Shown: positions 1 to 9,682, numbered from the stretch's first letter. The stretch: 64,000 nucleotides of DNA from Scytonema sp. UIC 10036 (GCF_009725235.1 NZ_WJFC01000049.1:1-64000), one strand, 5' to 3'. Numbers and translations are program-made. Notes: generated by a model from the letters alone, not told the origin.

Positions 1-298
1 TAAAGGTGCGGAGGGAAACCCTCCTATGGCGCATTCGCGCCACGCTTCGCTATCAGGGCTGGCTCCCCAACCTACGTATTTTCGGATTTTTAAGCAAAAC
101 CTACGCAGTATTGCTTCCTTGTCTTCCTTGTCCTCCTTGTCTTCCTTGTCTCCCTTGTTTAGATCTCAAATAGGATTGCTATAGCTTTTCCACACAATAA
201 AAAAGCTGGAATTTTGGCGGGGATAATTTATTTGTTGGATGGTTACTTGATTGTTCAAATTCTAATTTTAAATTTCCTGTTAACGTAGTGTGTTTATG
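1..298. repeat. Intergenic repeats at window start
   Basis: No gene is seen here. Near the left edge a small hairpin (GGAGGG, three-base loop, CCCTCC) resembles palindromic units common between cyanobacterial genes. Around 115-162 there is a nine-base tandem repeat of the CTTGTCTTC type. The segment lies downstream of the receiver-kinase gene, so it may hold its transcript end, but no clear T-tailed terminator was found. Confidence 0.5.
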
Positions 299-1450
299 CT
301 ACTTATTGAAGTGCGGAATGTGGGAAAAATTAAAACTTTGCTTGGAGTAGAGCGTGACTGTAAACATAGTTCCAGTACCTAATTCACTTGCAACGGCGAT
401 CTTTCCTCCATGAGCATCCACACACTTTTTGACGATGGATAATCCTAAACCCGTTCCGCGAATTGTACCGACATTGCTACCGCGATGGAAGGGGGTGAAT
501 AACTTTTCCCGATCTGCTTTTGTTAATCCGATGCCCTGGTCTTGAATTTGAAATTGAACAAAATCTGGCTCACACTGTAAATCGAATATTATTTTACTGC
601 CTGCTGGGGAATATTTTATGGCATTCTCCAGCAGGTTGTTCAAGATATGGTGCAACAATTTGGGATCGAGTTCATAAAAGGGATGCTCAGTTTCGTTGCA
701 TCCTCGAACGGTAAATACTAAGTTATGTTTAGTTTCGGGAAGAGATTGCAGTTCCTCTACCAGATTAGAGCAGAACCAGATGATATCGACGGGTGCTGAT
801 TCACACTGAAATTGCCCTCGTTCTACTTCGCCTACCACTAACACATCTGTAATCAATTGTGACATTTGCTGGATTGCGTTTTTAGCCCGTTGAATGTGGG
901 CAGCTCGCTTTTCGGGGCTGAGGGCAGTCTGTTCCAATAGTTCTAGCGTCAAAAGTATGGAGTTTAACGGGTTGCGAAATTCATGGGAAACAATGGAAAC
1001 GAATTGGGACTTCAGTTCGTTCAATTGCTTTTCTTGCTCTAGCGCCTGCTGTACCGCTCTTTCGGCTCGATGATTTGCCAAAGCAACTTGGATGGCAACA
1101 CTGAGATCCTGCTCTTCAAAAGGCTTGACAACGTAGCCTTGGGGACGGGTGGCGATCGCTTCTGTTAAAGTTGCTTCATCAGCATGGGCAGTCAGAAATA
1201 CGATTGGTAAATGAAACTGCTGACGAATCAACTCAGATGTCTCAATACCCGTTGTTTCACCTTGCAGGTAAATATCCATCAACACCAAATCAGGCTGAGT
1301 TTTTGCGACTAATTCTAGGGCTTTCTCCGCACAATTAGCCGTCCCCGCCACCCCATAACCCAGCTTGCTCAGATGGCGCTTAATATCCAAGGCAATGATC
1401 CATTCATCTTCTACGATGAGTATATTTACAGGGGATGACGGCTGTGACAT
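299..1450 (-). CDS. Receiver domain-histidine kinase hybrid protein
   Basis: This 383-residue cytoplasmic two-component protein has an N-terminal receiver followed by a kinase core. Residues about 8-125 are the receiver: acidic pocket E14/D15, phospho-acceptor D59 in LVLMDIYL and K109 in VVKPFEE. A short coiled linker leads to a HisKA domain with H156 in SIVSHEFRNPLNS. The HATPase domain follows, with N box NLLENAIKYSP, G1 DQGIGL and G2 GTGLGLSIVKK. There is no membrane segment or DNA-binding domain. The ATG lies one base past the stop of the upstream kinase gene, so the two are almost certainly co-transcribed, and the large sensor may phosphorylate this receiver. The signal is unknown. Confidence 0.93.
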   Translation of the reverse strand: MSQPSSPVNILIVEDEWIIALDIKRHLSKLGYGVAGTANCAEKALELVAKTQPDLVLMDIYLQGETTGIETSELIRQQFHLPIVFLTAHADEATLTEAIATRPQGYVVKPFEEQDLSVAIQVALANHRAERAVQQALEQEKQLNELKSQFVSIVSHEFRNPLNSILLTLELLEQTALSPEKRAAHIQRAKNAIQQMSQLITDVLVVGEVERGQFQCESAPVDIIWFCSNLVEELQSLPETKHNLVFTVRGCNETEHPFYELDPKLLHHILNNLLENAIKYSPAGSKIIFDLQCEPDFVQFQIQDQGIGLTKADREKLFTPFHRGSNVGTIRGTGLGLSIVKKCVDAHGGKIAVASELGTGTMFTVTLYSKQSFNFSHIPHFNK

Positions 1451-1451
1451 A

Positions 1452-4400
1452 TTACGACCTTTTTCTAAAGGTTATTGTAAACTTGCTCCCCCCCTGTCTG
1501 TCCAGTTCAATTGCTCCTCCGAGTTGTTCGGTTAACCCGTAGACTAGTTGCATTCCCAGAGATTCGGTATTTTGAGGATCGATGTGAGCTGGAATACCTA
1601 CCCCGTCGTCTTTGACAACTAAACAATAATTGCTGTTATCTGCCAACCAAAATCCTAGGTTGATTTCACCCTGTTTGTTGGGGAAGGCGTATTTGAGAGC
1701 ATTAGAAACCAACTCATTAATGATTAAGCCACAGGGAACTGCCGCATCTAAATCTAGCTCTAGGTTAGCTAATTCGAGGTTGACACGAATGGATGAATCA
1801 GCCGTGCTATAGGAGCGAACTAAGTTATTCACCAAATTTTGAATATAGGTGGCAAAGTTAATGCGGGCAAGATTTTCGGAACGATAGAGGCGTTCGTGAA
1901 TCAGTGCCATTGTTTTCACTCGCTGCTGGCTTTCGTTGAGTAACTTTAATACAGAGGGGTCGTCAGTACTTGTGGCTTGCAGGCGTAGCAGGCTGGAAAC
2001 CAGTTGCATATTGTTTTTAACTCGGTGATAGACCTCTCGGAGTAAGACTTCTTTTTCCTGAAGTGATGTCCGCAGTTGGCGTTCAATTTGTTTGCGGCTG
2101 CTAATATCTCCTAAAGAACCGACCATGCGAACTGGATTGCCCTGCTCATCCCAAACAGCGATCGCCCGATCCAGAACCCATTTATACGTGCGATCTTGAC
2201 ACCGCATTCGGTATTCCACCGCAAAGGCGGGAATTTTCCGGTTCAGATAGTCCTGTTTTGCCGTTATCACTCGCTCTACATCTTCTGGGTGAATCAAGTT
2301 GACCCAGCTTTGCTCATCAGGCTCAAATTCCTGCTTAGAAAAGGCCAGGATCTCGTAGAATCGGTCTGAACGAAAAGCTTCATTAGTTTTGATGTTCCAG
2401 TCCCAAATGCCGTCATTGCTGCCCTGAATAGCTAGTTGCCAGCGTTCTTCGCTTTGCCGCAGTGCTTCTTCTGCGTGCTGACGTTCTGTAATGTCATTGC
2501 CAACGATGAGAAAACAGGAAAGACGATCGATATCAATGAATTCGGCTGAGGCGATCGCGGTGCGGGCTTCTCCTGTTTTTGTACGGATGACACATTCCAG
2601 ATTCCGCACACTTCCCATTTCCAGTAGGTATCGCTGAACCATTCCTCGATCGCTAGGATTGATGAACAGCTGAAACTCATCTGCATTATGACCGAGCATT
2701 TCCTTACGCTCATAGCCAAACAATTGACAAAAGGCATCATTGATTTCCACGATGCGCCGATCTTGCAGAGAAGTAATGGCGATCGCATGGGGTGAAATGT
2801 GAAAAATTTGCTGAAACTTTGCCTCTGCTTGCAATCGACCGAGAACTTCTTGCTGGAGTTGCTGGGTTCGCTCTTGAACGCGCTGTTCTAGTTTCTGGTT
2901 TAGTTGCTGCAATTTGGCTTCCGCCTGCTGACGACGATCTAGTTCTTGTTGTGCTTGCTGATAGAGTTGGGCTTGTTGAATGGCGATTGCTAATTGATCG
3001 GCAACTTTACAAGCAAGCTCTACTTCTTCATCCTTCCAAGGAGCCTTCTGTTGGGGATTTGCCAGCGATAGGGTACCCCAAATCTTACCGTTGACTACAA
3101 TCGGGATAATCAACCAGATGTAAGGAAAGATTTTGGCGATTTCTCGGTTTACTGGATCGTTTACCCGATCCATGCTATCGATCCGCACGACTTGAAATTG
3201 CTTGATTTGAGCAGCATAAAGATTGCCCTCATCAGGAATTTCAAACCCTGTGATCTCAGGTAGTGATTTATCTATGCGGTGACAGGCAACCACACGCCAA
3301 CATGAGTCATCATGAAAATACTTGACAATTGTCGTCCGATAAATACCCAAAAGCTGAGCTACTTCAGCCATTGTGGTGGAAAAGATGGTAGATAAATCCA
3401 GAGAGTTACGAATACTTTGCACAACTCGATTTAGGGCTTGCGCTTGTTGTGCCTGTTGTTGCAAGACACTCTCAACGTTTTTGCGATCGCTGATATCCAT
3501 CAGCAAGCCATCCCAAATCACATCACCATTAACTTGCAGTTCTGGATGAGCCGCACCTTGCACCCATTTCAGCAAACCAGAGGGGGTAATAATCCGCCAT
3601 TCCCGAAACCAAGGTTGTAAAGTCTGGGCAGATGTCACAATCGAGGCTCGCATGGCTGCTGCGTCATCTGGATGCACCAAATTCCAAATTAAGGAAATAT
3701 CCTGCTCAATTGCCGCCGCCTCAATTTCCCAAAGACTTCGACTCCCTGGACTGATATAGAGTAGCTCATCCGAGCCATCGGGATGAAGCACATAACGGTA
3801 AATCACTCCCGGCACATTCGCTGCCAGATGGCGAAATCGGGTTTCTGCCAGTTTACTTTCTGTGATATCCTGAGCTACACCAGCTCGACGAATCACTCTT
3901 TCGTTTGCGTCAAACACAGGGAATCCGCGATCGCGAACCCAACGCATTGTTCCATCAGGTCGAACAACCCGATACTCAATTTCAAATGGTGTGCTGGTAT
4001 GACTTTGCAGGTGACTAATTACACGCTGGCGATCGCTCGGATGAATGGCATCAATAAACGATCGGGGATTCTCGTACAAACTCTCGCAGCTTTTCCCCCA
4101 AATCTTTTCATAAACAGGGCTGACAAAGAGCATTTGCTCTATTTCTACATCTGCCAGCCAGAAGACTTCTTGAATGTTGTCTGCCAGTTGCCGAAACTTT
4201 TCTTCACTTTGGCATAAGTTGGCAAAGGATGCTTGAAGTTGCTGTGCCATTTGGTTAAAGGACTCAGCCAGGGCATTTATTTCTTTAATACTGTGTTGCT
4301 GCTCGATGCGATAATCCAGATTGCCTTCTGCTAGAGCTTCTACAGCTTGGCTCAGGCGGTGAATTGACAGAGCCAGCCAACGCGCAGTTAAAAACCCCAA

Positions 4401-4601
4401 GCCTGCTGCCAAAAGCAGTGCTACTAGGCAAAGCCAGAGTGTGGCTTGAGTATGAGCATGAATTTGCTCTGCAAACAGTGAAAAGTACCCTATTAGTCCT
4501 GTTATCACCAAAATTTGTAGAGTAACGGAACCAATTAGAACAGCTTGCAAAGAAATGTGACGGCGAATTTTGCCAGAATCGTTTAAATTTCTAGCTGGCA
4601 T
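1452..4601 (-). CDS. Membrane multi-PAS/GAF sensor histidine kinase (HisKA_2 type)
   Basis: This 1049-residue sensor kinase has two N-terminal membrane helices (about 20-45 and 55-77) with almost no periplasmic loop. They are followed by HAMP (about 78-125), PAS with PAC (about 135-250), a second PAS (about 257-378), GAF (about 395-550), a glutamine-rich coiled coil, and two more PAS domains (about 597-715 and 720-840). The kinase core is of the HisKA_2 type, with H in EVYHRVKNNMQLVSSLL, then a HATPase domain with NELVSNALKYAFP and DDGVGIP. With so little exposed outside the membrane, sensing is probably cytoplasmic through GAF or PAS ligands. It is the first gene of a two-gene unit with the receiver-kinase. 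Its ligand is not predictable. Confidence 0.93.
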   Translation of the reverse strand: MPARNLNDSGKIRRHISLQAVLIGSVTLQILVITGLIGYFSLFAEQIHAHTQATLWLCLVALLLAAGLGFLTARWLALSIHRLSQAVEALAEGNLDYRIEQQHSIKEINALAESFNQMAQQLQASFANLCQSEEKFRQLADNIQEVFWLADVEIEQMLFVSPVYEKIWGKSCESLYENPRSFIDAIHPSDRQRVISHLQSHTSTPFEIEYRVVRPDGTMRWVRDRGFPVFDANERVIRRAGVAQDITESKLAETRFRHLAANVPGVIYRYVLHPDGSDELLYISPGSRSLWEIEAAAIEQDISLIWNLVHPDDAAAMRASIVTSAQTLQPWFREWRIITPSGLLKWVQGAAHPELQVNGDVIWDGLLMDISDRKNVESVLQQQAQQAQALNRVVQSIRNSLDLSTIFSTTMAEVAQLLGIYRTTIVKYFHDDSCWRVVACHRIDKSLPEITGFEIPDEGNLYAAQIKQFQVVRIDSMDRVNDPVNREIAKIFPYIWLIIPIVVNGKIWGTLSLANPQQKAPWKDEEVELACKVADQLAIAIQQAQLYQQAQQELDRRQQAEAKLQQLNQKLEQRVQERTQQLQQEVLGRLQAEAKFQQIFHISPHAIAITSLQDRRIVEINDAFCQLFGYERKEMLGHNADEFQLFINPSDRGMVQRYLLEMGSVRNLECVIRTKTGEARTAIASAEFIDIDRLSCFLIVGNDITERQHAEEALRQSEERWQLAIQGSNDGIWDWNIKTNEAFRSDRFYEILAFSKQEFEPDEQSWVNLIHPEDVERVITAKQDYLNRKIPAFAVEYRMRCQDRTYKWVLDRAIAVWDEQGNPVRMVGSLGDISSRKQIERQLRTSLQEKEVLLREVYHRVKNNMQLVSSLLRLQATSTDDPSVLKLLNESQQRVKTMALIHERLYRSENLARINFATYIQNLVNNLVRSYSTADSSIRVNLELANLELDLDAAVPCGLIINELVSNALKYAFPNKQGEINLGFWLADNSNYCLVVKDDGVGIPAHIDPQNTESLGMQLVYGLTEQLGGAIELDRQGGSKFTITFRKRS

Positions 4602-4933
4602 GGTCTAAAAGCTCTTTTAGCAAGGTGTCTCTTCTTTGCACGTATTCAAATGTTTCCTCAAGAATAGGGCGATCGCATGGCTACATGAGTACTGTAGCAA
4701 AGTAGGGGCAGAATGATGTTGATTTCTCCCATTTGCCCCTGCTAAAAATATTGTATCGTAATGAACCATGTCCTGTTAACTAAAAATCCCAACCAATGAT
4801 TAATTAGTTGGGATATTAATTAGCTTTGATGAAACGTGAAATTATTTTAGTGATGCGGTAGATGCACGCACTTTTGCTTAAAGTTTGCGTGAAGACTATG
4901 ATGCCGTTAAAGCGCTTCAAGCCAAACTTCTCT
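4602..4933 (-). terminator. Probable uppP terminator in gene-free gap
   Basis: The gap holds an inverted repeat, ATCCCAAC at 4786-4793 and GTTGGGAT at 4807-4814. Read on the minus strand, the second arm is followed by a T-rich run, which suits an intrinsic terminator for the minus-strand uppP gene about 120 bases upstream. A plus-strand ORF at 4885-5073 overlaps uppP antisense and is taken as chance. Confidence 0.5.
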
Positions 4934-5875
4934 TCAGTTATTCTTTAGCCAGCCACTGGCAAGCGCTGTTAAAATTGACACTCCAAAAGCCAATCGATAC
5001 CAAACGAAAATCCAAGTGTTTTGACGTTGTAAATAGCGCAATAGCCAAGCAACAGATAAGTACGAGAAGATGAAAGTTGAAATAATACCTACCAACAGAG
5101 GAAGCAGGAGATCGATATTGCCAAATACTTTTCGAGACTGATACAAAGTGGCGATCGTTAACGTGGGCAGACCTAGTAAAAAAGAAAACCTTGCTGCTGT
5201 TTGCCGCTCTAGCCCTAAAAATAATGCCATAGTCAAGGTTGAGCCAGAGCGGGATACACCAGGAAACAGTGCCAACATTTGACCTAGCCCAACCAAAATA
5301 CCGTCTTTAATTTGGAGAGAGTCGAAACTGCGCTTGCGGCTACCAATCTTCTCAGCCAAACCTAGCAGTAATGCCATCACAATTGACAAAATAGCAATCA
5401 TTGCCGGACTTTCTGGTAGCACATCCTTAAGCAGAAAACCAACAACCAATGATGGTACTGTACCCACAGCAATACCCACTATAAGTTTCCACTCTTCCCG
5501 TTCCCAAGCACGCTGGCGTAGAGCTTCCCACCCTCCACTCAATGTTTGATAAATTAGTGTCCGAAAATACAACAACAGCGCAATGACGCTACCAAATTGA
5601 ATGGCATCAACAAAATACTTCTCGCCAAAGGTTGTCCAACCAAAAACTTTAGTGAAAACTAGCAAATGTGCTGTGCTGCTAATTGGCAAAAGTTCCGTGA
5701 CTCCCTGCACTAAACCTAGCACAATTGCTTGGAAGAGACTTTGCAGTAAACCAACATTTGAAGTGGCGTTAGCTGTCTGAGCATCTGCTGCTACCAACAG
5801 AGTGCTCCATGCATTTACTCCACCAGTCCATCCCAAGCCGACTGATAAGTATAAGTTTAATCCCAAGAAGTTCAT
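4934..5875 (-). CDS. uppP: Undecaprenyl-diphosphatase
   Basis: Integral membrane enzyme that converts undecaprenyl diphosphate to the monophosphate, recycling the lipid carrier for peptidoglycan and polysaccharide synthesis. The 313-residue protein shows both family signatures: the glutamate-rich motif GVTELLPISSTAHL (about residues 58-72) and the PGVSRSGST motif (about 205-213), with about eight hydrophobic helices. The N-terminal 45 residues form an additional hydrophobic stretch, so the start may lie slightly downstream. The gene stands alone, with divergent small membrane genes on the other side. Confidence 0.95.
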   Translation of the reverse strand: MNFLGLNLYLSVGLGWTGGVNAWSTLLVAADAQTANATSNVGLLQSLFQAIVLGLVQGVTELLPISSTAHLLVFTKVFGWTTFGEKYFVDAIQFGSVIALLLYFRTLIYQTLSGGWEALRQRAWEREEWKLIVGIAVGTVPSLVVGFLLKDVLPESPAMIAILSIVMALLLGLAEKIGSRKRSFDSLQIKDGILVGLGQMLALFPGVSRSGSTLTMALFLGLERQTAARFSFLLGLPTLTIATLYQSRKVFGNIDLLLPLLVGIISTFIFSYLSVAWLLRYLQRQNTWIFVWYRLAFGVSILTALASGWLKNN

Positions 5876-6030
5876 CTGTTAAGTCCTTTACTTAGCTAGT
5901 ATAGTTTTTGACATTGATTGACGAGATATTTTGTCATTTCTTGCAATAGCCCGAAAATATTCAGTTTATTTCTCCAAATCTTCTCTGGCAGTTGTTTTAT
6001 AAATTTCTTAAGTATCTTACTCCTCTCAGA

Positions 6031-6198
6031 ATGAAAATTGATATACATCGGTTACAAAAAAACCAAGTGACTGTATTAATATTCGCAGTAATAATACTTA
6101 GCCCTTTAGTAGGAGGCAGTTTAAGACTGACTCATGCCAAAGTGATAGATAAGAAGATAAAAATAAACTTATGGCTAAACGAGCAGAAAAAAATTTAG
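6031..6198 (+). CDS. Possible small single-helix protein
   Basis: A 55-residue ORF from the ATG at 6031; a longer TTG start at 5992 is possible. It has a basic N-terminus, one hydrophobic helix (VTVLIFAVIILSPLVGG) and a polar tail. It overlaps the following ORF by 28 bases, which could mean translational coupling. No family was recognised and no strong ribosome-binding site is visible, so it may not be a gene. Confidence 0.35.
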   Translation: MKIDIHRLQKNQVTVLIFAVIILSPLVGGSLRLTHAKVIDKKIKINLWLNEQKKI

Positions 6199-6518
6199 AA
6201 CATTATCACGATGCAAGAGTTGCAGCAACTACGAGAATATGGGGTATTTCTGTAGGAATGCTTGTCATCTGCATTCCACTGACAGCTATTACAAGAAGCC
6301 CTATTTTACCTTTAGCTACTATTACAGGCGCAGCTGTAGGTACGGTGGCTGTTTGGCGTTCTGATGATAAAAAATCGAAAAATAACAACTATTTACCCCA
6401 AGAGAAAGTGGAACTATTAGAGCAAAGAATTGCTGATTTGGAAACAATTGTTAGCAGTGACGATCTCGATCTGCGAAGAAAAATTAAACAGCTTGAATCC
6501 AGCGATGGTAAAGCTTAA
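6171..6518 (+). CDS. Small two-helix membrane protein, unknown function
   Basis: A 115-residue protein with a basic N-terminus (MAKRAEKN), two adjacent hydrophobic segments (about residues 22-42 and 46-65) and a charged C-terminal coiled coil (about 78-112, with heptad-like EKVELLEQRIADLE). The layout suggests a membrane-anchored helical protein with a cytoplasmic tail. No family was recognised. It follows and slightly overlaps a possible small ORF, and lies upstream of a palindromic repeat. Confidence 0.6.
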   Translation: MAKRAEKNLEHYHDARVAATTRIWGISVGMLVICIPLTAITRSPILPLATITGAAVGTVAVWRSDDKKSKNNNYLPQEKVELLEQRIADLETIVSSDDLDLRRKIKQLESSDGKA

Positions 6519-6546
6519 TGCAAATTTCCTCAGAATAGAATTCTGG

Positions 6547-6618
6547 GGCTATGCAAACCAAGCCCGCCTGCGCGGGCTTCGTATTAAGTCCACGTAGGTG
6601 GACTTCGTTTGTATAGCC
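6547..6618. repeat. Three-way palindromic intergenic repeat
   Basis: An outer inverted repeat (GGCTATGCAAAC and GTTTGTATAGCC, one wobble) encloses two perfect eight-base hairpins, AAGCCCGC/GCGGGCTT and AAGTCCAC/GTGGACTT. The RNA or single strand would fold as a three-way junction. It resembles the dispersed palindromic units of cyanobacterial genomes. The rest of 6519-6968 shows no gene. Confidence 0.7.
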
Positions 6619-6968
6619 GTGATTTCCAATCACTAGGCATTATGGAAACGAATTTGCTATTAAACATCGCTTACATGCCGTCTTGCCTTCTTACTCACCA
6701 ATAACAGCTTGGATATGTGCTACAAGGTGGCAGGATATCGACTACTTCAAGCAATAAATCTTAATGAAGTAAAACTTCTTAGCATTTTGCATCTCATAAT
6801 TTTCCAAAACAACATATATCTAAAGATGGATGGCGTCTGCTTGTTTCCATTCAGAAAAAATCAATAATTATGAAGGGATATTACAATTGTTTCAAAAATA
6901 TTTAGAAATTGTCTAAAACCCAAACCTAGCTTTAAGGTAGAACCTATGGGAGCTTTTAGAGGCAAATT

Positions 6969-7283
6969 ATGACAAATAACATTCAAAAGTATAGGTTTGT
7001 CTGTACTCTTACCTTTGGAGACATATACGGTCAAATCATCGTTTGGCTGATCACTATTGCTTTAAGCTTGGCTTCTGCTTTAGCGCTCATGGGTGCTAGA
7101 AGACCTGTTTATGCTTTAGCTGCAGTTGGGCTTGTCGTTCTGTTATCGCTACCTTTCTTGCTTTTTGCCTTCGTCACTACGTTACTCAATCATATTGAGT
7201 TAGCTCCTGTAGACTCAGAAACTAAAATGCAACCAATCCCTGGAAACATTTCTCAGCAACAACCAGTACAAGCGACAAGTTAA
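6969..7283 (+). CDS. Small membrane protein upstream of sdhA
   Basis: A 104-residue protein with two hydrophobic helices (about 21-42 and 46-72) joined by a short GARRPVYA loop, and a polar, Q/P-rich C-terminal tail. No family was recognised. A T-tailed terminator follows, so it is probably transcribed separately from sdhA. It has only two helices and no conserved histidines in the membrane spans, so it does not look like a succinate dehydrogenase anchor subunit. Confidence 0.65.
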   Translation: MTNNIQKYRFVCTLTFGDIYGQIIVWLITIALSLASALALMGARRPVYALAAVGLVVLLSLPFLLFAFVTTLLNHIELAPVDSETKMQPIPGNISQQQPVQATS

Positions 7284-7345
7284 TGTGCTAATAGCTAATT
7301 GCTAATGGCTAATTGCTAATGGAAGCAGTTGGTATTCATGCAACC

Positions 7346-7373
7346 TCCCTGCTGAGAGCGGGGAATTTTTTTT
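7346..7373 (+). terminator. Intrinsic terminator after small membrane gene
   Basis: A stem CCCTGCT/AGCGGGG with a three-base loop and one wobble pair is followed within two bases by a run of eight T. It lies 60 bases past the stop of the preceding plus-strand ORF. Confidence 0.7.
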
Positions 7374-7379
7374 CAAAAC

Positions 7380-7512
7380 AGACCAAAAATGTATGAAGTA
7401 TGAAGTATAAAGTATAAAGGGTGAAGACCAGAAATTCCGGTATAAAAATAATTAGTTATATTTCACATTTTATACTTTATCCTTCATCCTTTATCCTTCA
7501 TATTTTGTATCA
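7380..7512. repeat. Inverted pair of short tandem repeats
   Basis: Units of the ATGAAGT/ATAAAGT type at about 7390-7425 are answered by reverse-complement-like units (ACTTTAT, CCTTCAT) at about 7470-7505, so the stretch just upstream of sdhA can fold into an imperfect long hairpin. It ends a few bases before the sdhA start codon and may cover its leader. Confidence 0.55.
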
Positions 7513-7514
7513 TT

Positions 7515-9242
7515 ATGTTTGAGCATGATGTGATTATTGTCGGGGGCGGATTGGCTGGATGTCGTGCAGCAGTGGAAATTGCTAGAACTGACCCCAGTAT
7601 TAATGTAGCGGTGGTGGCGAAAACTCACCCTATTCGCTCGCACTCAGTTGCTGCACAAGGTGGTATTGCAGCTACATTAAAAAATGTGGATTCTACTGAT
7701 ACTTGGGAAGCTCACGCTTTTGATACGGTGAAGGGTTCTGACTATTTAGCAGACCAAGATGCGGTAGAAATTCTTACCCGTGAAGCACCGGATGTGGTCA
7801 TTGATTTAGAACACATGGGAGTATTGTTCTCTCGCTTAAACGATGGTCGCATTGCCCAGCGTGCTTTTGGCGGACATTCTCACAATCGGACTTGCTACGC
7901 TGCGGATAAAACGGGTCATGCTATCTTGCACGAGTTGGTAAATAATTTAAGACGGCATGGTGTTAAGCTTTACCAAGAATGGTACGTAATGCGTCTGATT
8001 TTAGAAGAGGGTCAGGCAAAAGGTGTTGTCATGTACCGCCTTGAAGATGGGAAAATTGAGGTGGTGCGGGCTAAAGCCGTTATGTTTGCCACTGGTGGTT
8101 ATGGTCGAGTGTATAACACTACATCCAATGACTATGCATCTACTGGTGATGGCTTGGCAATGACTGCGGCTGCGGGTTTGCCTTTGGAGGATATGGAATT
8201 TGTTCAGTTCCATCCTACTGGGTTGTATCCAGTGGGTGTGCTAATTTCCGAAGCGGTACGTGGAGAAGGGGCTTACCTCATCAATAGTGAGGGAGAACGT
8301 TTTATGGCAAGATATGCTCCAAGCCGCATGGAACTGGCTCCTCGCGATATTACTTCACGGGCGATCGCATATGAAATTCGTGCCGGACGTGGTATTCATC
8401 CTGATGGTAGTGCTGGTGGACCTTTTGTTTATTTAGATCTGCGGCATATGGGGAAAGAAAAAATTATGAGTCGCGTCCCCTTTTGCTGGGAAGAAGCACA
8501 TCGCTTAGTCGGTGTTGATGCAGTGACTCAACCCATGCCAGTCAGACCCACCATTCATTATTGCATGGGCGGTATCCCTGTGAATACTGACGGACAAGTA
8601 CGCAGTAGTGGTGAGGGTTTGGTTGACGGGTTCTTTGCAGCTGGAGAAACTGCTTGTGTTTCCGTACATGGCGCAAATCGCTTGGGTAGCAATTCTTTGT
8701 TGGAATGTGTCGTTTATGGACGTAGAACTGGGGCAGCAATAGCACAATATGTGCAAAAACGCAAGCTACCCCTTGTGGACGAGCAACGCTACATTACCGA
8801 AGCCAAGCAACAAATACAAACTTTGTTAGACCAGCGCGGACAATACCGCATCAATCAAGTCCGCCAAGCTTTTCAGGATTGCATGACCCAGTATTGCGGT
8901 GTTTTCCGAACAGAAGAATTAATGCGTGAAGGGCTGTTGAAATTACAAGAATTACAACAGCAGTATTCGCAAATTTATCTAGATGATAAAGGCGACTGTT
9001 GGAACACCGAAATTGTGGAAGCGATGGAAATGAGAAGTTTGATGTTAGTAGGGCGTATTATTCTCGAATCAGCCGCCAATCGTCGGGAAAGCCGGGGCGC
9101 TCATTTCCGCGAAGATTATCCTGAAAGAGACGATCCTAACTTCCTCAAGCACACGATGGCTTATTATTCTCCTGCTGGGATTGATATCCAATATCGTCAC
9201 GTTGCTATGACTATGTTCCAGCCACAAGAGAGAAAGTATTGA
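7515..9242 (+). CDS. sdhA: Succinate dehydrogenase/fumarate reductase flavoprotein subunit
   Basis: Oxidises succinate to fumarate in the TCA cycle and feeds electrons to the quinone pool at the thylakoid or plasma membrane. The 575 residues have the FAD dinucleotide motif [10 protein letters not shown] (about 10-20). H43 in [11 protein letters not shown] matches the histidine that carries covalent FAD. The dicarboxylate-site segment PTIHYCMGG and the capping-domain motif [13 protein letters not shown] are present. Length is normal. No iron-sulfur subunit or anchor gene is adjacent, as is usual in cyanobacteria where the subunits are scattered. Downstream lies a tandem-repeat hairpin rather than another gene. 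Confidence 0.96.
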   Translation: MFEHDVIIVGGGLAGCRAAVEIARTDPSINVAVVAKTHPIRSHSVAAQGGIAATLKNVDSTDTWEAHAFDTVKGSDYLADQDAVEILTREAPDVVIDLEHMGVLFSRLNDGRIAQRAFGGHSHNRTCYAADKTGHAILHELVNNLRRHGVKLYQEWYVMRLILEEGQAKGVVMYRLEDGKIEVVRAKAVMFATGGYGRVYNTTSNDYASTGDGLAMTAAAGLPLEDMEFVQFHPTGLYPVGVLISEAVRGEGAYLINSEGERFMARYAPSRMELAPRDITSRAIAYEIRAGRGIHPDGSAGGPFVYLDLRHMGKEKIMSRVPFCWEEAHRLVGVDAVTQPMPVRPTIHYCMGGIPVNTDGQVRSSGEGLVDGFFAAGETACVSVHGANRLGSNSLLECVVYGRRTGAAIAQYVQKRKLPLVDEQRYITEAKQQIQTLLDQRGQYRINQVRQAFQDCMTQYCGVFRTEELMREGLLKLQELQQQYSQIYLDDKGDCWNTEIVEAMEMRSLMLVGRIILESAANRRESRGAHFREDYPERDDPNFLKHTMAYYSPAGIDIQYRHVAMTMFQPQERKY

Positions 9243-9380
9243 ACTGGCTAATGGCTAATGGCTAATGGCTAATGGCTAATGGCTAATGGTTAATGGCTAA
9301 TGGCTAATGGTAAGAACGCAACTAACAACTAGCAATTAGCAATTAGCAATTAGCAATTAGCAATTAGCAATTAGCAATCC
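9243..9380. repeat. Heptamer tandem-repeat arrays in inverted arrangement
   Basis: About eight copies of GGCTAAT are followed, after a short spacer, by about seven copies of TAGCAAT. The second array nearly matches the reverse complement of the first (ATTAGCC against ATTAGCA), so the transcript could fold into a long imperfect hairpin between sdhA and the riboswitch. Heptamer arrays of this kind are typical of heterocyst-forming cyanobacteria. Confidence 0.85.
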
Positions 9381-9418
9381 CTTTACATATCCAAAGACAG
9401 ATGTATAATTGCTTAAAT

Positions 9419-9590
9419 GAAGGGGAGTAGCTACTGGCAAAGAGTTTTTGTCAGTGCATCTGAATCAACATACTGGCGATAAGCCTGGTTCGGGTGACAA
9501 GAAGCTTGAAAAAGTCAAAAGTCGAAAATGTCCGGTTGATAAATTATTGACTTTTGACTTAAGGCTGCTTATTGGAAGTGAGACCTTCAC
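9419..9590 (+). ncRNA. yybP-ykoY manganese riboswitch aptamer
   Basis: The segment begins with GAAGGGGAGTAGC, the near-invariant 5' signature of the yybP-ykoY class. It contains TCAACATACTGGCG, matching the conserved loop, and closes with GTGAGACCTTCAC. GAAGG (9419-9423) pairs with CCTTC (9584-9588) as stem P1. The variable middle is enlarged by an inverted pair of AAGTCAA-type repeats (about 9511-9522 with 9549-9560). It lies directly upstream of a UPF0016 transporter gene, a family tied to manganese export in cyanobacteria. That context supports the assignment independently. An ORF drawn through this region is judged false. Confidence 0.88.
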
Positions 9591-9682
9591 TAGGTTCACA
9601 CAACGAAAGTGTGAGCTTGGTGAAGTCTTGTCAACTCTCATCAAGCTCACATGGGGAGATAATTCTTAAAGGAGCTTGAGAG
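9587..9682 (+). promoter_or_regulatory. Riboswitch expression platform with competing hairpins
   Basis: Three mutually exclusive pairings are visible. Hairpin A joins 9587-9601 to 9609-9623 and takes bases from aptamer stem P1. Hairpin B joins TGTGAGCTTG (9610-9619) to CAAGCTCACA (9642-9651), a perfect ten-base stem. Pairing C joins CAAGCTC (9642-9648) to GAGCTTG (9672-9678), next to the Shine-Dalgarno AAAGGAG (9668-9674). Inference: manganese stabilises P1, A is lost, B forms, and the ribosome site is freed. Without manganese, A forms and C masks the site. That is a translational ON switch. Confidence 0.7.

Noticed and set aside
3783..4217. A 144-codon plus-strand ORF
   Set aside because: It is antisense to PAS domains of the large kinase gene, whose coding is unambiguous.
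4885..5073. A 62-codon plus-strand ORF
   Set aside because: It overlaps the uppP 3' end antisense and has no protein-like features.
9448..9669. A 73-codon plus-strand ORF upstream of the manganese exporter
   Set aside because: It lies over the riboswitch aptamer and switch region, has no family resemblance, and the RNA signature explains the sequence conservation better.
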